Below are positions 1-8,023 of a stretch of 64,000 nucleotides of DNA, piece by piece. The translations under genes and the position numbers were made by a program. Origin of the DNA: Gordonibacter sp. An230 (GTDB lineage: Bacteria > Actinomycetota > Coriobacteriia > Coriobacteriales > Eggerthellaceae); assembly GCF_002159915.1 (NCBI RefSeq), contig NZ_NFJP01000003.1, positions 1 through 64,000 on the forward strand. The letters run 5' to 3'. The notes under the pieces are model-generated. The model had not been told where the DNA came from and ran no database searches. It saw only the letters and a list, made by a program, of their open reading frames with translations. The stretch's first letter is position 1, and the number at the start of each line of letters is the position of its first letter.

Positions 1-118
1 TCCCCCGCGCGTCGGCCCCACCCCCAGCTCCCTCCCGCTCCCGCGCCGCACCGCGTCGCCGCGTCGCCGCGTCGCACCCCGCTCCCGCAAATCGCTGAAA
101 ATATTTTCAAAAAAGTCC

Positions 119-146
119 TTGACCCTCGACGCGCTTCCGCTATACT
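119..146 (+). promoter_or_regulatory. Promoter of tRNA-Ala
   Basis: TTGACC at 119-124 and TATACT at 141-146 are separated by 16 bp, a good housekeeping-sigma promoter. It would start transcription near 153, about ten bases before the mature tRNA. The 118 bases to the left are C/G-rich and show nothing else. Confidence 0.8.
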
Positions 147-163
147 GAATCTCGCACTTTTTC

Positions 164-239
164 GGGGCCTTAGCTCAGCTGGGAGAGCGCATGGCTGGCA
201 GCCATGAGGTCAGGGGTTCGATCCCCCTAGGCTCCACCA
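164..239 (+). tRNA. tRNA-Ala (anticodon GGC)
   Basis: A 76-nt cloverleaf. The acceptor arm GGGGCCT pairs with AGGCTCC (one G-T pair) and the CCA end is encoded at 237-239. The anticodon stem CATGG/CCATG encloses a seven-base loop with anticodon GGC at 197-199, which reads the alanine codon GCC. The D arm and T arm (GGTTCGATCC) are canonical. It stands alone between its own promoter and a terminator. Confidence 0.97.
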
Positions 240-247
240 CTTGTCAT

Positions 248-277
248 CGAGCCGGATCGCAGATCCGGCTCGTTTTG
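248..277 (+). terminator. Rho-independent terminator of tRNA-Ala
   Basis: A perfect 11-bp stem (CGAGCCGGATC / GATCCGGCTCG) with a three-base loop, followed by TTTT, starts nine bases after the CCA end of the tRNA. Confidence 0.9.
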
Positions 278-615
278 CGTTCTGGCCAACAGAAGCACCT
301 GCCACCGATCTTTCCACCACGGCGCAAAGCCAGCCCGCAAAGTCGGCCCATCCGGCCGTCCCCCCCTGCCGCGCTTCGCACGCAACACGTTCCCCTGCCC
401 CACCGCCCCACCAACACGCACGCCGCACCTCAGAGAGCAACGCCCAATCGTGGATAGCGAACACGGGGTGGCGAATCGCGCAACGCCTAGCGCGCGCCCA
501 AATGCGCGGACGAAGGCAGCGCGCCAAACCCTGCCGTCAGCGCCCTGCGGCCCCGAAGCACGACCGTCGTCCACGCGCCAGCACCCGCCACCCAGGCAGA
601 CCCCTCGAAACGACC
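278..615. other. Gene-free stretch
   Basis: About 340 bp of C-rich sequence between the tRNA terminator and the terminator of the next minus-strand gene. Open frames exist on both strands because the DNA is GC-rich, but their translations are Arg/Pro/Ser-rich low-complexity and none has a convincing start. Nothing recognised. Confidence 0.5.
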
Positions 616-644
616 GGGGGCGGCTGCTTTCAGCAGCCGCCCCC
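616..644 (-). terminator. Terminator hairpin after the 99-aa gene
   Basis: A 13-bp perfect G/C stem (616-628 with 632-644) and a three-base loop lie just past the stop codon of the minus-strand gene ending at 652. The T-tract on the minus side is weak (GGTCGTTTCG). Confidence 0.7.
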
Positions 645-651
645 GTATCCG

Positions 652-951
652 TCACTCCGCTTTCTCGGATGCGTAGAACGTGGCCTTGTCGAACACGTCG
701 GCGATCGACTTCCCATCCGCGAACGGCAGGGTCAAAAACTCGCTCAGCGTCGGCACCAGCTCGCTCGCATCGACGTAGTGGCCCTTCTCGTTGAGCTTCG
801 TCGTGTCCTGCGCCCGCCAGTACTGGTCGTTCACATCGGTGAGGTAGTACGTCGCGCCGTCGACCTCCATGTACACGGAATGCTTCGCGTGCAGATAGGT
901 CGGCAGCTCGTCGAAGGACACGTCGAGCGCCTCGGCTGCTTTCGTTCCCAT
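652..951 (-). CDS. Conserved-looking small protein of unknown function
   Basis: Encodes 99 residues with balanced composition and no signal peptide or membrane segment. The ATG is preceded by AAAGGGG at good spacing. The sequence is rich in aromatic residues (a VDGATYYLTDVNDQYWRAQD stretch) and acidic, which suggests a compact soluble cytosolic domain, perhaps made of beta strands around residues 25-50. I do not recognise a family. It is monocistronic: a terminator follows it, and upstream lies the 3' end of metH with about 90 bp between. Confidence 0.75.
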   Translation of the reverse strand: MGTKAAEALDVSFDELPTYLHAKHSVYMEVDGATYYLTDVNDQYWRAQDTTKLNEKGHYVDASELVPTLSEFLTLPFADGKSIADVFDKATFYASEKAE

Positions 952-1042
952 AGCGACCCCTTTCGTCCGGGAATACCTTGCCCTTCATCATAGCAAGAAC
1001 GCCGACCGAATGCATCGAGAAAAACCGATTCGGACGGCAGAT

Positions 1043-3640
1043 TCAGACATCGTCTCCGTCACCTCTGCCGTCTTCGCGCTTTGCGAAGAAGCGCTCGGCG
1101 ATGCGAGCAGCCTCGGCGGCGTCCTTGCCGTAGAAGTCGGCTCCGATCTGCGCGGCGTACTCGGGCGTGAGCACCGCCCCGCCCACGAACACCCGCGCTT
1201 CGGGCGCTCGCTCGTGCACGAGGCGCACCGTCTCCTCCATGGCCCGCACCGTGGTGGTCATGAGGGCCGACAGCCCCACGAGGCGCGCGCCCGTGCGCTC
1301 CACGGCGCGCACCACTTCCTCGGGATCGACATCGCGCCCGAGGTCCACCACGCGAAAGCCGTAGTTCTCCAGCAGCATCTTCACGATGTTCTTGCCGATG
1401 TCGTGGATGTCGCCTTTCACCGTGGCCACCACGATGGTCTTCGCGTCGTCAACCTCGGGCGCGGCGCCTTGGCGGGCGCGCACCACGTCGAAGCCGGCTT
1501 TCACGGCTTCGGCCGACGCCATGAGCTGCGGCAGGAAGAACGAGCCGCGCTCGAAGCGCGCGCCCACCTCGTCGAGCGCGGGAATGAACACGCCGTTCAC
1601 CACGTCGAGCGGATCATGGTCGGAAAGAAGGCGCTCGGCAGCCTGCGCCATGGGGCCCTTGCGGCCCGTGAGGATGAGATGCGCCATCGCGCGCACGTCC
1701 TCGGCAGCGTCGGCAAGGGCGGGCGGGACGGGAAAGGAGTCGGCACCCTGCACCCGGGGAGAGCCCGCATCGGCGCCCTGAGCCCCCGGCACCCCCGCGA
1801 GAGCCGCGCCCGCGCCAGCTGCGGGCACCGTCTTCTCAGCGCTCGCCAGCGCATACGGGTCGAGCGCGCCCGCATAGCCCTCGATGAACGCACGCGCGCC
1901 CGCATCTTGGCCGTTCAGCACCTTGAAGGCCGCCACGGTGTCGCGATAGCGCGCCGAGAGCGGGTTCAAGATGGGCAGGTCGAGCCCCGCTCCGAAGGCC
2001 GCCGCCAGAAACGTCGCGTTCACCAGGCCGCGCTGCGGCAGGCCGAAGCTCACGTTCGACACGCCGAGCACCGTGCGCACGCCGAGGCGCTCCTTCACGA
2101 GCGCGACGGCGCGCACGATCTCGCGCGCCTCGTCCTGGTTCGTGGCGGCCGCCATGACGAGGCAGTCCACCGCCACGTCTTCGCGCGGGATGCCGCGACG
2201 CTCGGCCTCGGCCACGATGCGCTCCGCCACGCGCAGACGCCCCTCGGCCGTGGGCGGGATGCCGTCTTCGTCGAGCGTGAGGGCCACCACGGCGCAGCCG
2301 TACTTCTTGACCAGGGGAAGCACGGCGTCCATGCTCTCGCGCGTGCCGTTCACGGAGTTCACGAGCGGCTTTCCGGCGTAACCGCGCACAGCGGCCTCCA
2401 CGGCGACCGGATCGCTCGAGTCCACCACCAAAGGCAGCGTGACCGTAGCTTGCAACTTCTCCACGGCGGCACGCAGCACGGCCGGCTCGTCAAGCTCGGG
2501 CAGACCCACGTTCACGTCGAGCACGTCGGCGCCGGCCTCCTGCTGGGCCACGGCCTCTCCCACGAGGTGGTCGAGGTCGCCCGCGCGCAAGGCCTCCTTG
2601 AGCTTCGGCTTGCCCGTGGGGTTGATGCGCTCGCCGATGACGGCGATCCGCGCCGCGCCGCGCGGCAGCACGACGGCCTCTTGCGCGCTCGTCACCACGA
2701 ACGCCTCCTCGCGCGCAGGGGGCGCGGGCACCGCGCGGGCGTCGACGAGCGCGCGCAAACGCGCGATGAACTCGGGCGACGTGCCGCAGCAGCCTCCCAC
2801 GAGGCTCGCCCCGGCCTCCACGACGGCCTCCATCGAGCGCGCGAAGGCGTCGGAGTCCACGTCGTACACCGTGCGCCCGCCCTCGACGCGCGGTAGGCCG
2901 GCGTTGGGCTGCACGAGCAGCGGGCAGCGGGCGAAGCGCGCCATCTCGCGCACCGACGGCAGCACTTCGTCCGGCCCGAGCGAACAGTTCAGGCCCACGG
3001 CGTGCGCGCCCATCGCCGAGAGCGCGGCCGCGGCCACGCCCGGAGGCGTGCCGAGGAACGTGCGGCCGTCCTCGCCGAAGGTCATCGTCGCGATCACGGG
3101 CAGATCGCAGCGCTCCTTCGCAGCCAGAAGGGCCGCCTTCGCCTCGCGCAGATCGGCCATCGTCTCGATGAGCACGAGGTCGCACCCCGCCGCGACGACC
3201 GCGTCCACCTGCTCGGCGAACAGATCGTACGCCTCCTCGAACGAGCAGGTGCCCAAAGGCTCCAGAAGCAATCCCGACGGCCCGACGTCGCCCGCCACGT
3301 AGCGCGCCCCCGCCGCCCGGGCGCACGCCGCGGCCGCGCGGTACGTCTCGGCCACGCTCGCCGCGCCCGCCAGCTTGCAAGCGTTCGCGCCGAACGTGTT
3401 GGTGGTGACGACCTCGGCTCCGGCGGCCACGTAGTCGGCATGGATGGCGGCGATCTCGTCTGCGTGCGTGAAGTTCAAAAGCTCCGGCAGCGCGCCCGCC
3501 TCGGCCAGGCCGCGCACCTGAAGCTGCGTGCCCATCGCGCCGTCGAACACGAGGAACCCCTCGCCGCGCAGGGCGCGCCCCAAACGCTCGTCCTTGACGG
3601 CGACGTCGGCAAGCGGGTCGCGAAGCGTCGTCTCAGCCAT
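1043..3640 (-). CDS. metH: Cobalamin-dependent methionine synthase, lacking the reactivation domain
   Basis: Transfers the methyl group of 5-methyltetrahydrofolate to homocysteine through methylcobalamin. The 865 residues run in MetH order. An N-terminal homocysteine-binding barrel has zinc-ligand cysteines in GLNCSLGP (near 220) and GGCCGTSP (near 285). A pterin-binding domain follows, starting at VIGERINPTGKPKLKEAL (near 335). A linker and cap lead to a B12-binding Rossmann domain with the cobalt-ligand motif GDIHDIGKN (near 735). The fourth, AdoMet-binding reactivation domain of E. coli MetH (about 1,227 aa) is absent; it is encoded separately by the gene directly upstream, whose end overlaps this start by 8 bp. 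An Ala/Gly/Pro-rich linker lies near 610-640. The start has AAGGACG upstream. Confidence 0.95.
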   Translation of the reverse strand: MAETTLRDPLADVAVKDERLGRALRGEGFLVFDGAMGTQLQVRGLAEAGALPELLNFTHADEIAAIHADYVAAGAEVVTTNTFGANACKLAGAASVAETYRAAAACARAAGARYVAGDVGPSGLLLEPLGTCSFEEAYDLFAEQVDAVVAAGCDLVLIETMADLREAKAALLAAKERCDLPVIATMTFGEDGRTFLGTPPGVAAAALSAMGAHAVGLNCSLGPDEVLPSVREMARFARCPLLVQPNAGLPRVEGGRTVYDVDSDAFARSMEAVVEAGASLVGGCCGTSPEFIARLRALVDARAVPAPPAREEAFVVTSAQEAVVLPRGAARIAVIGERINPTGKPKLKEALRAGDLDHLVGEAVAQQEAGADVLDVNVGLPELDEPAVLRAAVEKLQATVTLPLVVDSSDPVAVEAAVRGYAGKPLVNSVNGTRESMDAVLPLVKKYGCAVVALTLDEDGIPPTAEGRLRVAERIVAEAERRGIPREDVAVDCLVMAAATNQDEAREIVRAVALVKERLGVRTVLGVSNVSFGLPQRGLVNATFLAAAFGAGLDLPILNPLSARYRDTVAAFKVLNGQDAGARAFIEGYAGALDPYALASAEKTVPAAGAGAALAGVPGAQGADAGSPRVQGADSFPVPPALADAAEDVRAMAHLILTGRKGPMAQAAERLLSDHDPLDVVNGVFIPALDEVGARFERGSFFLPQLMASAEAVKAGFDVVRARQGAAPEVDDAKTIVVATVKGDIHDIGKNIVKMLLENYGFRVVDLGRDVDPEEVVRAVERTGARLVGLSALMTTTVRAMEETVRLVHERAPEARVFVGGAVLTPEYAAQIGADFYGKDAAEAARIAERFFAKREDGRGDGDDV

Positions 3641-4523
3641 GGCAGGTCCGTCCTTTCCCTTTGAGCAGGCACCCCTCGCGCGCAGGGCACGTCGCGCAGT
3701 CGGCGTGGGCGCGCACGGGCGCTCGGCCCGAGGCTCCGTCCCGCGCGCCGCCCCGGTTCGCGTCCCGCGCGCCGTCTGATCCCCCGCCGTCCGCGCGAGC
3801 CTCGTCGAACAGGCCGATCACGGCCGTCACGCTCTTCGTGGGCACGAGCAGGTTGCCCGCCGTCACCGAAAGCCCGATGCGGCGCGTCGCGTCGAGCGCC
3901 TTGAGGAACGCCGGCTGCACGGACAGCGGCAAGTCGCCGTAACCGGGGCTGTAGCGGGCGCTCGCGCGCAGACCGCGCGCGGCGGCCTGCGACGCCACGG
4001 CGGCGTCGCAGGCGTCTGCAGCCGCTTCGACGAGCGCGGAGGCAGCCGCCCCGTACAAAAGCGCGTCGGTCGGGCTGATCGCCGCGTGCTTGCGCAGCTC
4101 GCGCTCGCAGGCCGCGCCGAGCGTGCACGCCAGAAGCGCCACCTCGCGCGCGCCGCGCAGATGCCGCGCGATGTCGCGGCCCGGCAGCACGAGGCCGCAA
4201 CCGGCGAGGACCACCTGCGGGCCCTCGCCGTCCTCGCCGTCCCAGCGGGTGAGCGCCTCGTCCACGGGAAACGACGCGCTCGCGCACGCCGGTCGCAGCT
4301 CGCGCTCGCATGCGCTCGCAAGCTCCTCGAAGCGCGCAAGCAGCTGCGCGTCCAGCTTCTGACCGGCATAGCCCAGATAGCGCAGCGCCTCGTCGCGATC
4401 AAGCGACAAGACGGCCCCGCCCGCGCCCGATCGGGAGGGCAACGCGCCATCCGACGGCGCGCCGCCGCCCTCGCGGCCCGCGGCCCCGCGCTCTACGGCG
4501 CGAACCGAGCCTACGCCCGCCAT
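3633..4523 (-). CDS. Stand-alone methionine synthase reactivation-domain protein
   Basis: Encodes 296 residues. The central part matches the AdoMet-binding activation domain of MetH, including RYSPGYGDLPLSVQPAFLKA (the R-x-x-x-G-Y signature) followed by RIGLSVTAGNLLVPTKSVTA. It should help return oxidised cob(II)alamin on MetH to methylcobalamin using AdoMet and an electron donor. The C-terminus is linker-like and then Cys-rich (CATCPAREGC...C), which might bind a metal or Fe-S centre; that is inference. The chosen ATG at 4523 lies inside the last codons of metF (13-bp overlap) behind GAGGGCGG. Its stop overlaps the metH start. The three genes are therefore translationally coupled, and MetH function is split over two polypeptides. 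Confidence 0.88.
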   Translation of the reverse strand: MAGVGSVRAVERGAAGREGGGAPSDGALPSRSGAGGAVLSLDRDEALRYLGYAGQKLDAQLLARFEELASACERELRPACASASFPVDEALTRWDGEDGEGPQVVLAGCGLVLPGRDIARHLRGAREVALLACTLGAACERELRKHAAISPTDALLYGAAASALVEAAADACDAAVASQAAARGLRASARYSPGYGDLPLSVQPAFLKALDATRRIGLSVTAGNLLVPTKSVTAVIGLFDEARADGGGSDGARDANRGGARDGASGRAPVRAHADCATCPAREGCLLKGKGRTCHG

Positions 4524-5386
4524 GCCGCCCTCAGCGCCGCCATGCTCGCCCGCGCGATGTCGGGCTGGTTCATCGTGTAGACGTGCAGCCCGTCCACCCC
4601 GTGCGCGTCCAAGTCGACGAGCTGGGCGCACGCGTACTCGACGCCCGCGCGGCGCAGGTCGTCCGGTCTGTCCTCGAAGCGCGCGAGCAGCTTGACGACA
4701 GGCGACGGCAGCGACGCGCCGCACATGAACACCATGCGCTGGATTTGGGCCTTCCCCAGAAACGGCATGATGCCGCACGCGATGGGCGCCGTGACGCCCG
4801 CGTTTCGCGCTGCCTCCCAGAACCGGTAGAAGAACTCGTTGTCGAAGAACAGCTGCGTGACGAAGAAGCTCGCGCCCGCGTCCTGCTTCTGCTTGAGGTG
4901 CTCGATGTTCGCGCGCGCGTCGTCGCAAGCGATGTGCCCCTCGGGATACGCCGCCGCGCCCACGCAGAACCCCTCTTCGGCCAAACGCGAGATCAAGTCG
5001 CGGGCATAGCGGTACGTCCCCGGCTCGTCGGCGCCCGCCGCGTCTCCGCGCAGGGCGAGCACGTTGTCGATGCCATGGGCTCGCAGGTCGTCCACGGCGC
5101 GCGCGATCGTCTCCTCCGTGGCCCCGACGCAGGTGAGGTGCGCCACGGCGGGCACGTCGAAATCCCGTTGGATCATCTGCGCAACGTCGGCGGTGGCCCG
5201 CTTGTTGCCGCTGCCGCCCGCCGAATACGTCACGCTGATGAAGTCGGGGGCGAGCTCGGCAAGCTCTCCGGCCACGTCATGGGCCGTCTCAAGCGTGAGA
5301 TCGCCCTTCGGCGGGAATATCTCGAACGAGACGGGGCGGCGCCCGCAAGCGCGCGCCGTGCGGTATATGCTTCGTATCGTGGTCAT
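4511..5386 (-). CDS. metF: 5,10-methylenetetrahydrofolate reductase
   Basis: A 291-residue TIM-barrel enzyme that reduces methylene-THF to 5-methyl-THF, the methyl donor for MetH downstream. Family motifs include VSFEIFPPKGD at the N-terminus (catalytic Glu), ISVTYSAGGSG, VAHLTCVG, FFVTQLFFDNEFFYRF, and PIACGIMPFLGK near the C-terminus. An open frame continues about 90 codons upstream but is Arg/Ala/Gly-rich noise. MTTIRSIYRTA is the natural start. There is no Shine-Dalgarno. Instead TATAAT ends 7 bases before the ATG, so the message may be leaderless. It is first in the metF / reactivation / metH operon. Confidence 0.95.
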   Translation of the reverse strand: MTTIRSIYRTARACGRRPVSFEIFPPKGDLTLETAHDVAGELAELAPDFISVTYSAGGSGNKRATADVAQMIQRDFDVPAVAHLTCVGATEETIARAVDDLRAHGIDNVLALRGDAAGADEPGTYRYARDLISRLAEEGFCVGAAAYPEGHIACDDARANIEHLKQKQDAGASFFVTQLFFDNEFFYRFWEAARNAGVTAPIACGIMPFLGKAQIQRMVFMCGASLPSPVVKLLARFEDRPDDLRRAGVEYACAQLVDLDAHGVDGLHVYTMNQPDIARASMAALRAAWRA

Positions 5387-5392
5387 GGAGCC

Positions 5393-5398
5393 ATTATA
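5393..5398 (-). promoter_or_regulatory. -10 box giving a probably leaderless metF mRNA
   Basis: The minus strand reads TATAAT with its last base 7 nt before the A of the metF ATG, so the expected start site is the start codon itself. No clear -35 is seen 16-18 bp further upstream (GC-rich), so promoter strength is uncertain. Confidence 0.55.
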
Positions 5399-5659
5399 CG
5401 AAAGCCCGGACGCCCGCCGCGCCGAAGCCCTCCAGGCCGCAAAATCGCCACGAGCCCCCCGGCACGCCGGGGCTCCGGCTGACGCCGCCGGGATGCGCGG
5501 GCGAGCAGCGGGCGGGCGCGTACGCATGCGGACGGCGGCTGCGCCCGGTGCGGGACAGGGTGCCATCGCTCCGCCCGCGCACCCCGCACGCACGCCTATC
5601 CCGCCCGCACGCCCGCCTCGCATGCGCGTTTCACCCGCGCGCCCCGCACGCACGCCGCG

Positions 5660-6493
5660 CTACCTGCGCAGGCCGCGCAGCGCGCCCGTCGGCAGAAACG
5701 TGAGGATGCCGCCCACCGCGCACAGCAGAAGCACGACAGCCGCCGTGAATCCCGACACCGGAGCCACGTTCACGCCCACGCCCACGAGCGCCCACAGGAA
5801 CACCACGGGAAACACCCAGTCGTCGTAGCTCTTCTTCATGAGGTAGCCGAGCGCCAGCACGCCTGCCGAGAGCGCGATGGCCGACAGCCCGTTGAAGAAC
5901 GGCAGCCCGCCGTCGAGCGCGCGCGTGATGAGGATGGCCATGTTCGCGATGGTGGCCACCGTCACCCACGCGGTGTACAGGGAGATGGGCATCCACTCCG
6001 CGCCGCGCCGCGCCGTTTTCCGCACGTTCAGGTACAGCGCGGCGAGCACCACCCATTCGGCCAAGATCACGACGAACGACACGCCCACGGCCTCGAAGTG
6101 CCACAACGCCAGCCACAGCACGTTGAGCACGCAGCTCGCGATGAACAGCGCCGAGGTGGCGGTGAACGCCTTCGGGCGGGTCGCGGCGTTTCGCGTGTAG
6201 GCCACGAGCCACACGATGAGGGCCACGTAGATGACCGACCAGATGGCGAACACGTAGCCGGCGGGCGTGAACCACGTGAACACGCCGTACGCCACCGTGG
6301 CCGAGGTGTTGCCGCCCACCTGCCCTCCCTCGATCACGGCGTTGCCCACGAGCGTGAGCGCGTAGACGATCCACATGGTGACGGTCTCCACCGTCAGGTA
6401 GCCGCCGCGTTCGAGCCTACGACCCGTCTTCGTGTTGCGGGCGCGCTGGACGACGCCCGGTGCCGACGCGGCACGATACGCATGATTCGACAT
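5660..6493 (-). CDS. TspO/MBR-like (tryptophan-rich sensory protein-like) membrane protein
   Basis: Encodes 277 residues with about seven hydrophobic segments. The middle resembles TspO: TPAGYVFAIWSVIYVALIVW corresponds to the family's WTPPGWVFxxVWxxLY, and NVLWLALWHFEAVG to its NxLWxPLFF. Family members bind porphyrins or tetrapyrroles and usually have five helices in about 160 residues. This one has an N-terminal helix and extra C-terminal helices. The start has AAAGCGAGG upstream. It is apparently monocistronic; the 270 bp separating it from metF hold only GC-rich, Arg-coding noise with short CCCGCACGCACGC repeats. Substrate and role are unknown. Confidence 0.7.
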   Translation of the reverse strand: MSNHAYRAASAPGVVQRARNTKTGRRLERGGYLTVETVTMWIVYALTLVGNAVIEGGQVGGNTSATVAYGVFTWFTPAGYVFAIWSVIYVALIVWLVAYTRNAATRPKAFTATSALFIASCVLNVLWLALWHFEAVGVSFVVILAEWVVLAALYLNVRKTARRGAEWMPISLYTAWVTVATIANMAILITRALDGGLPFFNGLSAIALSAGVLALGYLMKKSYDDWVFPVVFLWALVGVGVNVAPVSGFTAAVVLLLCAVGGILTFLPTGALRGLRR

Positions 6494-6630
6494 GATGCAC
6501 CTCGCTTTCCTTCAAAGGTCGGTGCTTTAGTGTAGCGCCGCGCACGCGCGAAGGCCGTTACGGGAGCTTCGCAGTCCCTCATCGCTTCGGCGCAGATCAG
6601 AAGCGTGTTTATCAGCGATGAGAAGGCGCG

Positions 6631-7860
6631 TCAGCCCACGCGGGCGCGCAGGTAGTCGCCGGGCGCGAGCGCGGCGTGAACCTCGAAGGAGTAGCGCTCG
6701 GCCGAACGGTTCGCCACGGCGACGGGCACGGGCGCGGCGTCACTCGGATCGTCCGGCGCGGGCGCGGGAAGCCATGCCAGGTTGCGCACCCGCACGCGCG
6801 CGACGGGACGGCGCGGCGAGAGCACCTCGAGCTCGTCGCCCTCGCGAAAGCGGTTGTGGCACACGACGACCACGCGCGCGCCCGCCCGTTCCACCGTGGC
6901 CGCGTGCACGCACTCCCTCACGTAGCCGTCGCGCTCGGGCGACTGTTCGGCGCGCCCGTAGTAGAACCCGGTCGAGTACGGCCGGTGCGAGATGGCGTCC
7001 AGCTCGGCAGCCGCCTCGGACACGTCCGCGCCGTCGAGCACCGAACGGTAGGCGTGCACCGCCGTGGCCACGTAGAACGCCTTCTTGTTGCGCCCCTCTA
7101 TCTTGAGCGAATCGACGCCGGCCTCAATCAGGTCGTCCAAGTGGGCGATCATGTTGAGGTCGCGCGCGTTCATGACGTAGGCGCCGCGCACATCCTCCTC
7201 CACCGGATAGAACTCCCCGGGCCGCCTCTCCTCCACAAGCGCGTAGCTCCAACGGCACGGCTGGGCGCAGTGCCCCTTGTTGCCCGAGCGCCCCGTCATG
7301 ACGGAGCTGATCAGGCACCGCCCCGACACGGCCATGCACATGGCGCCGTGCACGAACGCCTCGATCTCCAGATCGCGCGGCGCGTCGGCACGCAGACGAG
7401 CGATGTCGGCCACGCTCATCTCTCGGGCGCACACCACGCGGCTCGCCCCCAACTCGTACCACATGCGCGCGGCCTCGGCGTTCATCACGCCCGCCTGCGT
7501 GCTCACATGCAGCTCCAGGGAAGGCGCGTGCTTGCGCGCGAGCGAGAGCGCGCCGAGGTCGCTCACGATGAGCGCGTCCGCGCCAGCCGCGTCGAGCGCC
7601 TCCAGGTAGGCGGGCAGCGCCGCCACGTCGTCGGCGTCCATGAGCGTGTTGAGCGCCACGTACGCCCGCGCTCCGGACGCGTGCGCGCACGCCACAGCCG
7701 ACGGCACCTCGTCAAGCGCGAAGTTCTCCGCGCGCTGGCGCAGCCCGAAGCGGTCGCACGCGAAGTACACCGCGTCCGCGCCGAAGCGCACCGCGGCCTC
7801 AAGCTGCGCCCGCCCGCCGGCGGGCGCAAGAAGCTCGGGAGTGTGGTTTCGTTCGAACAT
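6631..7860 (-). CDS. U32 family peptidase-like protein (YegQ/TrhP type)
   Basis: Encodes 409 residues beginning MFERNHTPELLAPAGG, the typical U32 opening. The family signature is visible as EAFVHGAMCMAVSGRCLISS, followed by GNKGHCAQPCRWSY, whose cysteines probably bind an Fe-S cluster. A motif with SLKIEGRNKKAFYVATAVHAYR follows. Characterised relatives act in prephenate-dependent 5-hydroxyuridine formation at the wobble base of tRNAs (TrhP); other U32 members were once called collagenases. The C-terminal part (330-409) is a beta domain. The frame is open for about 130 codons upstream but is low-complexity. The ribosome site is weak (GGGCATCC). It lies 163 bp after cysS and may be cotranscribed. 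Confidence 0.88.
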   Translation of the reverse strand: MFERNHTPELLAPAGGRAQLEAAVRFGADAVYFACDRFGLRQRAENFALDEVPSAVACAHASGARAYVALNTLMDADDVAALPAYLEALDAAGADALIVSDLGALSLARKHAPSLELHVSTQAGVMNAEAARMWYELGASRVVCAREMSVADIARLRADAPRDLEIEAFVHGAMCMAVSGRCLISSVMTGRSGNKGHCAQPCRWSYALVEERRPGEFYPVEEDVRGAYVMNARDLNMIAHLDDLIEAGVDSLKIEGRNKKAFYVATAVHAYRSVLDGADVSEAAAELDAISHRPYSTGFYYGRAEQSPERDGYVRECVHAATVERAGARVVVVCHNRFREGDELEVLSPRRPVARVRVRNLAWLPAPAPDDPSDAAPVPVAVANRSAERYSFEVHAALAPGDYLRARVG

Positions 7861-8023
7861 GGTTGGATGCCCTGTCTGCCCTGCCGTTCGCGATGCCAGC
7901 GAGAAGCGCAGGGGCGCCGCCCGCCGAAAGCCCTCCGAAGCGCGCTTTCCCGCACGCGAGGAGGGCTTGAGGCGGCAAGGCAGAACGCCTCCGCGCTTCG
8001 CGGCGTCGATCCGACGCGCCGTC

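Noticed and set aside
1010-2896. 628-codon plus-strand open frame with His/Arg/Gly-rich translation
   Set aside because: It is the antisense shadow of metH, whose protein has all expected motifs; long shadows are common at this GC content.
4524-4928. N-terminal extension of the reactivation protein into metF
   Set aside because: The extra 135 codons are the wrong frame of metF; the ATG at 4523 with a ribosome site is the better start.
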